Assembly (NCBI RefSeq): GCF_901000735.1
Contig: NC_081546.1
Span: 935,001 to 999,000 of the forward strand
Source: Corylus avellana
Lineage: Eukaryota > Streptophyta > Magnoliopsida > Fagales > Betulaceae
DNA length: 64,000 bases
Direction: 5' to 3'
Below the pieces are notes generated by a model that saw nothing but the letters and a program-made list of their open reading frames with translations, searched no databases and was not told the origin of the DNA. Below, in pieces: positions 41,901-54,351 of the stretch (the stretch's first letter is position 1; each line of letters starts with the position of its first letter). The translations under genes were made by a program, and so were the position numbers.

Positions 41901-43278
41901 AGAAATCTTTCCTCCATTTCTAAAAATCTTAATGGTGGGGAAACCCCTAACCTCAAATTCGGTAGCAATTTCTTTATTTGCCTCTTCATTAGCATCAACT
42001 TTTGCTAGAAAAATTGGAGGGTCATTCTGGCTCAATATGGATGCAGCTTTCTCGTACTACAAATGAAAGAAAGTTAACGTAGTTAGGTAACTGAACAAAT
42101 TCAAGGTTTCTACAGAGCAAATATCCAATGTGTAATCAAATACTTGAGATTTGAAATCTGATTACCTCTGGAGCAAGCTTCTTACAGTGGCCACACCTAG
42201 AAGAAAACGAATAAAAAAACAGAGAGACAAGATCATCACTTTCAACATCGAAAAAACAATTTTCCAAATGTTTTCTATAAAAATAAAGAAAAAGAAAAAG
42301 TATCCAATCATTATGCACATGCAACGAAATCATAGAAGTTGGAAGCATGGTATATAAATTACTGTATATTTTCTTTTCCATTTTTTTCAACGAAATGTAG
42401 CAGATCATAATCAAGAAAAAAGTAACACATTACTGCTGTGTATCTAAGTGGTTTTTTTTTTTCATGAATGTATCTAAGTGCTTTTCACATATACAATTAT
42501 GCTTCTCTCGATCTAATATAATTAGTGACATCTTTTACTAGATCTAGTTATTTGGAAACTCAATCATGTAATATTCGCAACTATGCAAAGATGAAACAAA
42601 CTTACTGACGATGGTAATTAGATGTCCAAAATTCCCTGAAATCTTTGAGACCAAAAAAAAAAAAAAAAAACCAAAAAAGCTAAAAAGCTAAAAAAAAAAA
42701 AAAAAAAAAAAAAAAAGGTACTGTAAAAATGCACAAGCTTCAAATATAAAAAGTAAAAAAAGAGGCACAAAATACGGTAAAACATGAATAAAAAAATTTG
42801 TAACTGCATTTCTTTTTCAGCTTTGGATCAAATGTAAAGAGAATTGTATACGTTAATTCACAAGAGTCAGATTAAGAGAGATCCAAACACTGCATGCAGG
42901 ATAACAAATCAACTCAAGCTTGAATTTGAACCCTAAAAGCAAATAAGAAATACTATTTTCAATCAATCTAGATCAGCGACGCAAAGAGAGCAAAACGATG
43001 CCTACAGACACAATTTGCTAGCACAGATCAGTCAAAGTCAACGGAATCAACGGTGAGAGAAGAGCGATAAAGATCGGGTGGTTATAATACCATGGGGCGT
43101 AGAACTCGACGACGATGAAGTCGTGCTTGCTGACCGTTTCGGAGAAGTTCGAGTGGTCCAAGGTGAGCACGAACTCCTTTGATTCCGCTTCCGATTCCTC
43201 GGCACCGATCCTTGTCAGAGACGAGGCGAAGAGACACACAGCGAACACCGCGAAGCAAATCGAAACCCTAGGCGCCAT
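38936..43278 (-). CDS. PDIL1-1: Protein disulfide isomerase, PDIL1-1/1-2 type
   Basis: Lumenal ER thiol oxidoreductase that forms and shuffles disulfides in secretory proteins. Ten exons join in phase: 43091-43278, 42166-42196, 41769-42056, 41494-41682, 41269-41394, 40456-40593, 40258-40377, 40050-40167, 39522-39634, 38936-39124. The product is 499 aa, the classical a-b-b'-a' length. The signal peptide is roughly residues 1-26 ([16 protein letters not shown]). The two active sites CGHC are at 64-67 and 409-412; the first is encoded by a 31-bp micro-exon holding only [10 protein letters not shown]. The C-terminus ends SKDEL, the ER-retrieval signal. An in-frame ATG two codons upstream (43284) is an equally good start, giving MKMAPR. 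PDIL1-1 versus PDIL1-2 is not resolved. It appears intact. Confidence 0.95.
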
Positions 43279-43485
43279 TTTCATAATTCCGGTGAAAATG
43301 TGTGGGTCTTTTGGTTCTCTGACAGTGCGAGTTTGGGGGGTTTTTAAGGCTGTTTTGAGAGAAGAGAGAGAACGAGACAATCCAGGCTTGCGAACACGTG
43401 AGCGGCCTCTGAGATTTTTTACTTCTCCAGTGGTCGCTGGAATTTCGTTGATAACGAATGTACTCGCTACACATATTATCTACTT

Positions 43486-43501
43486 GCCGACGTGGCGGCA
43501 T
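43486..43501. promoter_or_regulatory. GACGTGGC palindromic motif upstream of PDI
   Basis: TGCCGACGTGGCGGCA lies about 208 bp upstream of the PDI start codon. TGACGTGG/GACGTGGC words are bound by bZIP factors, including those of the plant ER-stress response, and classical PDI genes are known targets. The link is inferred from position and motif only; the motif lacks the 5' T of a perfect TGACGTGG. Confidence 0.35.
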
Positions 43502-43674
43502 TCCATTGGGTTCGTCTCGTCACACGTACGCGTTAGTTTTGGAAAGTATATATTGCTTTATACGGGAACGTTTATCCTCTAAAGACTTTAATATGCCATT
43601 AAAATCTATCATCAAATTCAACTCTTACGTAATTTCTGTATAATATAAAAACTCAACTCCTATATAATTTTTGT

Positions 43675-43778
43675 ACAACTAAATTGATATAGAGCGCTCA
43701 TAGACCATTAAATCAATTTTTATTATAAAAAACATTTAAAATTTAATGGTTTATGAGCATTCTATATCAGCCGAGTTA
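43675..43778. mobile_element. Small hairpin MITE remnant
   Basis: The arms ATTGATATAGAGCGCTCATA with ACCATTAAAT and the inverted ATTTAATGGTTTATGAGCAT with TCTATATCAG pair over about 38 bp around a 27-bp loop. There is no internal coding capacity; outer ends and target duplications are unclear. Confidence 0.55.
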
Positions 43779-44839
43779 GCACAAATGTCGTTATAGTATT
43801 AACAAAAAATTAAATAATTTGATTAATTAGATACCATAAAAAGAAAATTGACCTTTTAATAAATCTTCTCTATTTTTAATAAAACAAAATATTAACCGTA
43901 AAACAAATTTTTTCTATTTTTACTTAAAGAATACGGAACATGTTGTTATGATGAATTTGTTTGTCTTTCTTATTTAATTTATTTTAAGAGTCCTCAGTTA
44001 ACGGCTACGATTATTATGGAAGTAGAAAAACGAATGGACGATTGTTATGGAAGTAGAAAAATCAAACCGAAATATTTCCCTAGCTTGAACCCACGGTCCC
44101 CACTGAATTTAGATGGCTTGTTTGTAATTAATTGTGGGATACTGGGTAATTAATAGACACTCGCTCCTCTCACACTTTCTTTGTTTCAAATGTATATTTC
44201 TTAGCCGCACTAAGAATTTAAAGAGAAATTATTAGTGATATGTTCTGATATCATTTTACAAATTAATTATTAAATTTATGAATTTATATGGATTATAATT
44301 AATATAAGTTAAGGATGGACTCCACAAATCTAATAGTTAATTTATTAAATTTGTTTGAGAATATATATAAATTATTAACACCAATCATTTCTCAAATCTA
44401 AAATTTACTAATGATCTATCTAAAATTAAATGATAATTTTAATGTGGAGAATGTAAAAGTAGGAGTGCATATCATTTGTCGAATTATGAGTTTGCCTTGG
44501 TTCGAATGAAAAAAATTATTGACAATTGTCCAATAAATAAAACAATAACGGTTAAAATTGTTTTAAATAAAAATGCTCTTCACAATCTCTTCTGATATAA
44601 AATCCGTTTTTTTTTTTTTTTTTTGAAGTTAAAATCTGTATCTTGATATTATATATAATCTGAGTATTAATTACGTAATATTTCATTAAAAAAAATAATA
44701 AATAGCTATTACTACTCCTTAATTTGGTTTTAAAAAAAACATTTGAGACAAAAGCAAACCTGAATGGATGCTAAAGAGCTGAGCTTCATGATGAATGAGC
44801 CTCTAATCAAGCTATATTCAAGTAGTTTTATTCTTAATA

Positions 44840-45060
44840 GAGTAATGCTATTATATACATTATCACTTTTATACTTATTGATGACTTTTAAAATTATCAC
44901 TGCGTTTGAAATTGATCACTATTGAATTTTGATATAATGGTAATTCGTGACATTTAAAAGTTACCGTTGAAATTGGTATGGATCACTATTAAATTTTAAT
45001 CAATAGTAATTTTAAAAGCCACTTCATGAATTGTGGGAGCGAGAGTGTGTAGCATTACTC
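44840..45060. mobile_element. GAGTAATGCT-ended MITE with 9-bp target duplication
   Basis: A 221-bp element beginning GAGTAATGCT and ending with its exact complement AGCATTACTC. The flanks are identical 9-bp repeats TTCTTAATA (44831-44839 and 45061-45069). The interior holds several copies of an AAAATTAC/TGATCACTATTGAATTTT-type word in alternating orientation. The 9-bp duplication suggests the Mutator superfamily. It shares its outer ends with the element in ILL6 intron 1. Confidence 0.85.
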
Positions 45061-45195
45061 TTCTTAATACTGTATCCCACTTACATCTCGTTAAAAAAAT
45101 GACTGGACACCTCCGGTTAAAAAAACTAGCCATCCAAATTTAATAGCAATTTGTTTAGAGTAATTCTATTACTAATTATCACATATACTTGAAAT

Positions 45196-45431
45196 TGGAC
45201 AGAGTTTTCCTCCAAACTGAATTGAATGAATTTTCTTCAATCTAGTCTATAAAAGTGACATGTTTGTAAAAAAAACACATGTGTTTTTAATAACAAAGAC
45301 AAAGTTTGAATAAATTTTATTAAAAACTCATATGCATCTCACATGTTATTAAAAAAATGAACACATGTCACTTTTATATACTAGGTTGAAGGAAATTCTT
45401 CCAACCTAATTTGGAGAAAAACTCTATCGCT
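45196..45431. mobile_element. Hairpin MITE, GGACAGAGTTTTCC ends
   Basis: Two arms of about 100 bp are imperfect inverted copies. The left reads GACAGAGTTTTCCTCCAAACTG then TCTATAAAAGTGACATG, and the right reads CATGTCACTTTTATATACTAGG and later TTTGGAGAAAAACTCTATC. The centre contains A/T-rich ACACATGTGTTTTTAATAAC. Target duplications were not resolved. Confidence 0.65.
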
Positions 45432-46537
45432 CAAAATTTATGTGGCGTGGTCCCTCATAACATTTGGTGCATGAAGATTACTGAGAGATCATGCAACGTA
45501 GATTTTGGGAAGTAGGGATTTTGGGAAATAGGGAGTAATGTATAACACTACTTATTTGTTTAACATGGACAACCTTACTTAAAGGCTTTGCTAGCTCAAA
45601 ATTTTGAAAATTGAGATTTGGGTTGGTTTTCTCAACAATAGTTTCTTAGCTCTGCGATTCATTCTTAAGACCTTGATTGTTCTAATTTTTGAACAAACAA
45701 AGTTGTTTTTTTTTTTTAAATAAATAAAATAAAATAAAGTAGGTAAAAATACTTTTAATTCAATATATTAAATTGACATATGCCTTTAGATCACATAATT
45801 AGTGAGAATCACGTGCTCTAAGGATAAATATACACTCAAAAGATAGTTTTTATAACTACATATGGATAAGGAGCGAGTTGAAGAAATTTCCCCCAAAGAA
45901 CAATGAGTACGAGGTAATTAGATACGTCATTCAAAATGATATTTGCATTCATTAGTAAATGGATCATTAGATACTTCAATCCAGTAAACCTAGTTGACAG
46001 CCTCCTAGACATTCCAAAAACAATCAATACAGCTACCGATAACCAATCAACCAATAAACAAAATTCTGTACAAAGTTCCTACCTACCTATTTTTGGGGTT
46101 ACTGCATAAACAAATCTCAAAATAAGCAACTGATCAGCATTTTAAGCACCGCAAGGATCCACAGCATAAACTCCGTTTCTACTAACCATTGTATTCGTGC
46201 ACAATTCCACGATGAGTAATAGTGTCAATCAATTCTTGATTTTTTCGTTTTTTTTTTTTTAAAAAAAAAAAAAAACCAAGGTAGATTGACACTAACACGT
46301 CAGCAAGATTGGATAGTGATGGAATAAAAGCGTGATTTATAGCGTTACTCTTCCATAACCCCCTCTTTTCAGCATGTTGTCAAAGTTGCTTCCTACTATA
46401 CCTAAGATTTCACTGCTACAATTCCCTTCTTTCTTTGTTTACCATCTGACGAACTAACCAATTCTAAATGTGCATGATTTCCTGGCAACCACCATGCATA
46501 AATAGGTGGGTCTCACTCCCATAAAGGCCAAATTCTC
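45432..46537. other. Intergenic region 3' of the DUF630/632 gene
   Basis: AT-rich, no gene supported. A T run directly followed by an A run (46249-46275) sits in a segment 46213-46347 that starts GAGTAATAGTGTCAATC, contains GATTGACACTAAC and ends AGCGTTACTC. The ends resemble the GAGTAAT MITE family, so this may be a third, diverged member without a visible target duplication. Confidence 0.45.
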
Positions 46538-49500
46538 TCAAGAGCCTCCAGCGTCTTGAAGTCTGACCTGCTCGTGAGCTTTCAAAGCCGCCGAAGTGAA
46601 TTTCTCCAAAGCCTGGAAAATTGGAACCAAACCTGCTTGTATTTTATTTGAAGCAGCATCATGAACCAGTCTAACGGTTTCCTTATGCTTGGCTCTCTCT
46701 TCATATAATTTCTTACTTATTGAATCCAAATCCACTTTCAGATCATCCAGCGGTGAAACTCCACTTTCAGAAGGAACCTTTGACATAGCTGTTCTATCTG
46801 ACGATCCGTCATGATCAAGCTCCATCCTCCCTGTCTCCATGCGTAAGGTTCTAAGCCGTTTCTCAAAATCTTTGGAGAGGTATGCTGCTTTTATCCTCTG
46901 ACGCTGTTCCTCATCTTGCCATTCCCATAACTGGTGGAGGCTCAAAGCAAATTCATGCAAGGCATTTCCCACCCTTCTTTCTGAAATGCTTACCATTGCC
47001 TGGTACCAGTCATTGCAAATAATGAAAATTGGAGGAGCTCCAATCCGACCTGGGGAAAAAGGCGCAGGTCCATCAGCAGTTTCTTCTTGTTCTTGGTGAA
47101 GGCACCTTAAAAGCCACCCATTTAAGGACTCGACATAAGATTTCTGGGTGTTAATCCAATTGTTAAACCGGGAGCACCAATTCAGAAGCTCCACTTCAAG
47201 TTCAAGAGTAGCTTTCAAACCTGAATCTCTTTGCAAGCCGGTATTCACTTTAAAAGAGCGAGCTTTGCTCTCCATGATAGCCTGGAACTGTTTCTGGTGG
47301 CACTTAAGCATGGACTTCCACATTCTTATCAATCTGCAGATAAAAAGTTTATTCGTCATATCAAATGAAAGCATCCAAAAAGATTAATCACTTGCAGAAA
47401 ACAATAAACATAGTTGACTTATCAACAGGAACCCAACAACAAAAAGTATGTTGGATAGGCAAGACTTCATCCAGACATAGAAATGAAATGTTGTAGAAAT
47501 GTCATTTAGTTAAGATGATAATCACTATCTATTTATTGTCTAAAAGGACTGGCCCATGTGAAAATAAGCCTTCACCCAAAACCTTTCTAAGCTACATTCT
47601 CTAGATAAAAGAGGGGAAGAAATACAGGAAAAAACATAAAAGAAGAGACAAATGTGAGATGGGAGGGCTAAACACATTGGAATGCCCTCCATAACTTTTC
47701 CATTAGAATTCTGGCACCCATGCAAAGAGCACTAACCAAGCAGAAAAATGATAGCCATTATCTAGATCAAGAAGCAAAGCAGTATGATACCCATGAATCA
47801 ATTGAGTGAGTTGGGGCTGCAGTTCTTCATCCCTCAACTTATTTATCCGGCTTGAGATAGCATCAACAGCTCTTATACAAACATTGATTTTTGTCAGTGA
47901 CTTTCTTATAGAATCCCGAGTAGCATCAATCTTACTGGACTCAGCTCCTCGGTCATCTAGAATTTTCAGTTTCTTGCACTTTTTTTCATAACTGACCCGT
48001 AGCCTTTCTTCATCCTAGAATCAGAGCAAACACTTTAGCATAACAAGAACAATTTTACAGAACAGGAATAATATTTAAGTACTTGGATCCATAATGGAAC
48101 AATTTTAAAACTAAAGAATCACTGAAGCTAACAAATGCATCTTTATGTTATCTTCAGATCTGTATTAGATTCTACACAGTTATAAACCAGCGAAAACATC
48201 ACTTGAACACAAACATGTCAAAAGAGTACCTAAAAACCACATTGAGTTCTCAGAGATAGTGCAGGGATTCTTATGAGTCATACATCCACAAGTTTATATA
48301 AAAAGAACACAAATTCTAACAATAAACTACCCCAAGCAATACTCCTTCTGACCCATAATGAGGGACTCAGTTGCCCAATGTACAAGTAATCAACATTCCA
48401 AATCTGTCCTTTTAAAAGTGATCAACAAACAGATTAAGGCACATACTGACATACATTCTTTTACAATAAAGGGTGTTGTGGGCAAGTGATGCGTTGGTTT
48501 TTGCAAATGGCCATGACTGTGGGACAACATAAAATACAAATTGAGCCACTCACCAATGTCAAAGAGAATACATAGTTACATTCAGATTTATTCTAGAATC
48601 AAAATTCAAACACAACAGTATAAAGGAACATTGGAGAAATTGAGTATGAACAGCAGTAATTAAGATGATGATCCCTAAACTGTCAAAAACACAGACCAAG
48701 ACAGTTGAAGTTGAGGAAGCTTCATAACATTTCTAGCCAGACTGTTTTCAAGATTTCTCTGCTAAATATCAAAGGCTTAACATTAGGTTTATGGGTTAAC
48801 AGCGCTGATTGGTAATAACTCTCAACAGTATATACATGCATTCTGGTCCTCATTTGGCAGCAAATTTGTTGAAGTAGTCAAATCAAACAATTTCAGATAG
48901 TTTGTTTACCTAAGAAAGGAGAGTTCAAGTGACAAAAACAACTAAGAAAAACCAGTAAACATCAAATGTAGAGACACAGTATCTTGGATCTTCATTCAAG
49001 ATAAGTGCGGTACAGAATCAAAATTCTGGAAAGAATGGAGCGGCATTTAGCGGCATAGAAGAAACTGTACTTGTCAAAGGATGGTAGGCTCACTCTTACT
49101 AAGAATACTTTATGTAGCCCATCAACTTGCTTTTATAAGTCTTCACTATTCCTATTGATATGATATGGGAAACAGATTGGAGAAGATGCAGCAAATTCTT
49201 TATGGGACAGAATGAGGAATGAATTTAAACTCCGTCCAATAAAACCCAATATTCTCTTCTTTAAACAATGGGGGTTGGTGTGAAGTACTAGGGATAGGCA
49301 GGGAGAGGTTTGCAGGTTGTATCAGTTTCATGGTCGGGGATGGTAGAAAAGTGCAGTTTTGGCATGAAGTATGGTTCAAGAATTATGCTTTGAGAAAGAG
49401 TTTCCTAGATTTCTATTAATTGCAGAGGACAAGAATACTTCTGTCACTTGTATTTGGGAACAACGTATGATGGGAACTCGTGTATTTGTCAATTTCAAAA

Positions 49501-52500
49501 TCATTATAACTAACGATAACTACAAAATAGCTATATAATATATCCAGAAAAAGAAAGGGCTTAACGGAACAGGCAGTTTCAGCGGTTGTGTGTGTGTGCA
49601 TGTTTCTGAGTTAGATAACGAGAGAAAACAAATTCTCATGGTAGAGCAAACAAGTCACAACCCATAAAAACTGATAATTGCAGTTACGGAACTTTTGAAT
49701 GATAAATTTCAGCATTGTAGGTTGACGCAACAAGAGGTTGCCAATGAACCTATATGGACCTATAGTAATGATCATCAGGTGTTCAGCATCATCACGGAGA
49801 TAGCGGAGTACAACTGTCTTGGAAGACAGACATCAAGGTATAAGAGATATTTGTACGGAATACAATTCCTAGTAAAGAATTTATTGTTTGAGGGGAGTGT
49901 TTTTGTTGAATGGCAAGCTTAAGAATAGTAGCATAGAGCATTGAAAAACTCAAGAATTACTCAAGAAACTAGAACATCACAAATGCCCTTAAAATGAGTG
50001 TAACAAGAATCAAGAATTATTTTATATCAAAGAACAAAAAACTAAAACTACAACATGCTAACTTGAACTAACAGCTGTTACGAAAGGGTATTCTTTTAGA
50101 TAGTCAAGAATAATTATTCAAAAATAGTTCTCTCTTGATCTCTCTCCCTCTCTCAAAGTATTCATGTGTTTTTCCCCCCCTTTTTGCACATGAACTTCGA
50201 ATTCCTTCTCCAAGGACTATTAGTATGCATCTATAAAAAAATGAAACCTATCTCAAAAGCTACATAAACACCACCAAGTCCTCAGAAAAATTGCGTATAA
50301 AGAGAAGAGCGTTAGAGGAACTAAAAAATATAGGAATCTGACATAATCCACATTCAAACAACTAGCACTCACAATTTCCCCAAAAAGCAAACTCCTTTAT
50401 AGACTTTTAATATACGAAGCCTTAATTAGTAAATTTTGATTATACAACTAAAATCTGGATAGACATCTGTGTATAAAATTTAAAATAAAACAACAAACAT
50501 AGACACATATTTGATGCAGCCATACCTTAACTTCCTTATATAGCTTCTTCTCCCATGCATACAGCTTATCCAAGGTTGATGAAAGGTTTCCGGGCTTCAT
50601 GTTGAAGCCATTACCAGATTCCCCATAGTATGCTTTTGCCATTTTCATTGTCCTTGAAGATAATTTAACTGACAGCCTCGACGGAGGGTGTGAAGAAAAC
50701 CTGGAAGGTGCAACCAGATACCGGATCCTAGAAAAGATTACTGCATAAAGACAACAGAAGTTTCAGCATGGTTTTCATACGGAGATAACAATTAGAATTC
50801 ATCAACCAAGATAACTCAAAATATAAATGTGACAAGTGTTAGCCTGCTAAAACCATGAATCAAATAAATGGTACTGATGCTCAGCAATACTTAAAAGTCA
50901 CATCGCAGTCATGCTTATGATTCAACTTATGTTAAAACGTGGTATTCTGGTGCTTTTGTCTTCCTGCATCTTATAAATGAGAGTACTCTTGAGGAAACCA
51001 TTACTGCTACTATACCAGAAATTTAATTAAAAATAAGATGTCCGAAATATAAAGCAACTACTCCATCCAAGTAGGTTAGAAAGGCATTGCAAACATTCTA
51101 GAGCTATCTAGCAAACATGTGGAATTTTATTTTATTTTTTTTGTAAAATTTCTTATTTCATTTTGTTTGCTCAAGAGAATGAGGCCTTTTCTTTGACCTT
51201 CTTAAATGATCTTGTCCATGTCAGCCCACAAGGTGCAGAGCGAAGAAAGTTTTTCGAACCTCTTCAGATTTGTTGTTGCTTGTATACATCTTGATCTGCT
51301 TATATCAAGAGAAAGCATCCACACAAGACAGCATCCCATGTCCAGCAGTGTAGTCCAACAGAACATTGATGTCAACAATTTAACATATTTCAGTCGAACC
51401 CTCCTATTATGAAGTATGGCAGGTACCATTTCCATGTGTTTCAGTTCCTTCCAAACAATAGAGGGTTGATCCTTTTCAATTCATGGTATTAATTCCACTT
51501 CCTACTCTCAGTATGCTCTTTATGATCTCGGTTTATGATTCACTTGGCATGTATTTAGCTATTGAGCCTCAAAGTTTAGGTTTTCATGAAATACCAAAAT
51601 GCTGTAAAGTAAACGTAACCACACACAGCCATGGAGCAACTAGAAAAAATAATGAACAAGTATATGATAAGCTACTAAGACAAGCAATAGTCAAAATCCA
51701 ACCTTTAAATGATGTGCCTCTAGGCTGATAAGGCAACTTCCCCACCTCAAGCAACAGGGCAACCTCTTTCCCATAACCAGAGGCAACCTCAAATTCATCC
51801 CTGATTTCCATCACAACCTCCTGAAGGTCCCTCTTACCATGGTGGCCCGACAATGTGGTCAAGCTACTCGGCTTGGACGACCTGACATCCATTGGCGACA
51901 CCTCGTCGACCCCAAAACTCACCCCTTTCTTCCTCGATGACCCTTCTTCGGACACGATTGTGTCAGGGCTGCTCTTAATCTCCTTTCCTTGACCAGAGTT
52001 CGAGTGCGAGCTAACACTACCACTCAATGGTATTGTGCTTGAACTTCCTGAACCACGTAATGGCACAGCTCTTGATGTTCCCTCACCAACTTCACTGTTA
52101 TTATCCTTATTCACATTCACATCCTCCTTCAACTTCTTCTTCTCCTTCTGAACCTCCTTCACCACTACCTCTTGCTCCATTTCATCTTCCAATTCAGGAA
52201 TCCCCTCTCTCTCCCTCACCTCCTTCGAATCAGGACTACTCGCGGTCGACCCGAGTCGGTTTGAACGGTAAAAACCCGGGTAATACCCAGCACTATCGAC
52301 CGTATCAAACACGTTGAGGAAATCCCAGGTGGACACCCTCGGCGGAGAGGGCGGAGGGGCCGGCGTACTCGGCCGCCGATCAATCTGGGAATCAGTTACC
52401 GGCGAACCCATAGGAGGAAAGCCGAAGAAACCACCGTACCCAGGCGGATAGCCCGGATATCCGTACGACGAATCGGACCATTGCCCGTTTGCCCCCGCAT

Positions 52501-53083
52501 ATCTCTCCGGGTCCTCCTGCACCACCGTCTGTATAGGCGTTCCGGAGCTTTTCATGTAATATGCGTACGAATTCACTCCAGGTGGACCCCAATTCGTCGG
52601 AGGTGGACCCCAATTAGTAGGTGGAGGGTAAGCATAAGAAGAAGATTGTCCCTGTTCTTCGGGGCTACTGTGGATGTGAATGTGACCCGACTCGGAGTTC
52701 AATTCGGAGTCGGAGTCGGACGACAAATGCAAGTGCGAATCCGCAATGTCTTTCTCCTCCTCCTCCTCTTGAGTCGGCGAGACCAAATGCGAATGCGAAA
52801 TCGAAGTTGTAGACGACGAGTCGTTAATGTTCGGTCTCTTTTTAGTCTTTTTTCCTTTATCGGAGGGCAGGGTGAGCACCGGAGAACTGGGTAACGAGAT
52901 CACGAACTCCTCGTCGATGAAGCGGCGGAGCGAGTCGCCGATGTTGTTGAGGGACTGGAAGTAGGACACGTGGGCGGCGGCGAGAGCGTAGCGGTGATCC
53001 GACGCGGCTTTGATGAGCTCCTTCCGCTCCCTGCAAAGCGTCACCAGAGGGAGGTCGTCAACCTTGGAGCCCCCGCAGCCCAT
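46538..53083 (-). CDS. DUF630/DUF632 protein, REL2-like
   Basis: Plant-specific protein of the family that includes rice ROLLING AND ERECT LEAF 2 and Arabidopsis NRG2/APSR1-type proteins; probably a membrane-associated regulator, biochemical role unknown. Four exons (51703-53083, 50526-50740, 47791-48014, 46538-47333) join in phase to 871 aa. The N-terminus MGCGGSKVDDLPLV is a consensus N-myristoylation (Gly2) and palmitoylation (Cys3) signal and opens DUF630 (about 1-60). A long Ser/Pro/acidic linker follows, including PPPTNWGPPPTNWGPP and a Gly/Tyr/Pro stretch. DUF632 runs from about residue 400 to near the end and is rich in helical, coiled-coil-like sequence. The start is Met6 of the ORF, chosen because it exposes MGCGGS; the upstream ATG at 53098 gives MGLLAM. 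Exon 1 is distinctly GC-richer than its surroundings. Confidence 0.93.
48015..50525 (-). other. Large intron 2 of the DUF630/632 gene
   Basis: This 2.5-kb intron contains the LINE fragment at 49165-49470 on the opposite strand. The rest is unique-looking AT-rich DNA, with CT-rich TCTCTCTTGATCTCTCTCCC at about 50131-50150. An ORF at 49695-49922 has no recognised domain. Confidence 0.6.
49165..49470 (+). mobile_element. Decayed L1-type LINE fragment
   Basis: Reading the + strand with frame changes gives NRLEKMQQILYG, like the NRxEKLQRDFLWGG motif that follows the reverse transcriptase in plant L1 LINEs. Next comes VGDGRKVQFWHEVWF then ALRKSFLDFY, which matches the xGDGxxVxFWxDxW...L...FP..Y consensus of the zf-RVT-adjacent region. 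Stop codons and frameshifts interrupt it (for example after LYGTE and LDFY), so it is a dead fragment. It sits antisense to the gene that hosts it. Confidence 0.75.
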
Positions 53084-53421
53084 AGCAAGCAACCCCAAGC
53101 CAAAAGCGCGGCTTAATAATGCGAGTCATAGTCACAGCGTACAGACCTGCCCGCACAACAAACGCCGAATTAACATTGTGAATCAGAGCCGCTGGATCCA
53201 AGTGCGTGTGAATTGAAATATATAAACCCTAGCAGAGCACATAGACAGATACACGCACTACATACGTGGTTTGTGAGTAAAAATAATTGACATTGGTGCA
53301 TGAGAGTGAGGGAGAGATGAGGAGCAAGGGAATCTGACCGCTGAGATCGATGGTGCTGAATCAGAACCGTCCATGCGAGGGAATCCAAAGACCAAATCGT
53401 TTTGAATTTGACGAATCTGAG

Positions 53422-53456
<35 letters not shown>

Positions 53457-54334
53457 GGTTCTATACGTTTTTTGTTTATAGTAGTATTAAAAAAATAGGC
53501 ATGGAGATTTGTGATGTTGGAGTTTGTCCCCTCTATATCTCTATCTCTCTCTTTTTATTGAATTCTGAGTTTCAGAGAAGCGAAAGAATCAGACCAAGGA
53601 AGAAGAAGAAGAAGAAGGCTCGTGGAACCCGCCACTGCGTAACGCACCCTTTGTCACTATTACCCTTTTCGGACTCTTTCTCTCTTTCCCTCTCCTTTGA
53701 TTTTCTCTGGGGTTTTAAGATTTATATATATATATATTTTTTTAATTTAACTAATTTATGTTTTCTTCGATTCAATACTGAACTTAAATAATAAACTAAC
53801 AAAAATACAAAAATATATTCAAACCTTCTCGAAGAAATTATTTAATCCAACCTATTAAATTTACTTAACTTTAACATGTATTTTAATGCATGTGATTTTG
53901 GGTTGCCGCCGGAGCTCATTCGAGTTAATTTCCACATATTTTCTCTCCTCCCTCTTTACTTATTTGTAGCGACAAAAATTCACCTCCCCATAATTTTGTT
54001 TTTTGCTTCTTGTTGTTTTTTGGTCGTTTTCTCTGGTTTTTAATGAAAGTTTTGTTATCATATATATATATATATATATATATAGATGTCAAATTTAGCC
54101 TAAATCACGAATTAAATTATTTCCATTAAAGTTGGTTGTGGATATGAAATATAATCTGCAGATACGGTAATGATACTGTGAGAGGTATTTAATGCTCTTA
54201 TATAACAAAGCGCGGCCTTTCCATAGTCTCTAAAATTAATTAGCTGTTGTGTTTTTTTTTTTTTTGGGGGGTCTTTTTTCGCGTTGGTTTTATTTTGTGC
54301 TGATTGTGACACACTTGACAAAAGACAGTGTCTT
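53084..54334. other. Upstream region of the DUF630/632 gene
   Basis: The leader and promoter of the DUF630/632 gene lie at the left end. A GA microsatellite (about 53426-53454) and a GAAGAA-rich stretch (53600-53617) sit about 350-530 bp upstream of the start. A TA run (53725-53738), another (54060-54084) and T runs follow. The ORF at 53402-53791 arises from the simple repeats and is not a gene. Confidence 0.55.
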
Positions 54335-54351
54335 AAAGTACAATTTATTAG

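Larger units (their letters stand above)
43285..44830. other. Intergenic region upstream of PDI
   Basis: The first 230 bp, including TGCCGACGTGGCGGCA (43486-43501, with a GACGTGGC ABRE/ER-stress-like word), are GC-richer and are likely the PDI promoter and leader. Beyond that the DNA is AT-rich. A small inverted repeat lies at 43675-43778 (AAATTGATATAGAGCGCTCA paired with TGAGCATTCTATATCAGCC). No coding region is supported. Confidence 0.5.

Noticed and set aside
53402..53791. 129-codon ORF upstream of the DUF630/632 gene
   Set aside because: Built from a GA microsatellite and AT-rich sequence; low-complexity product.
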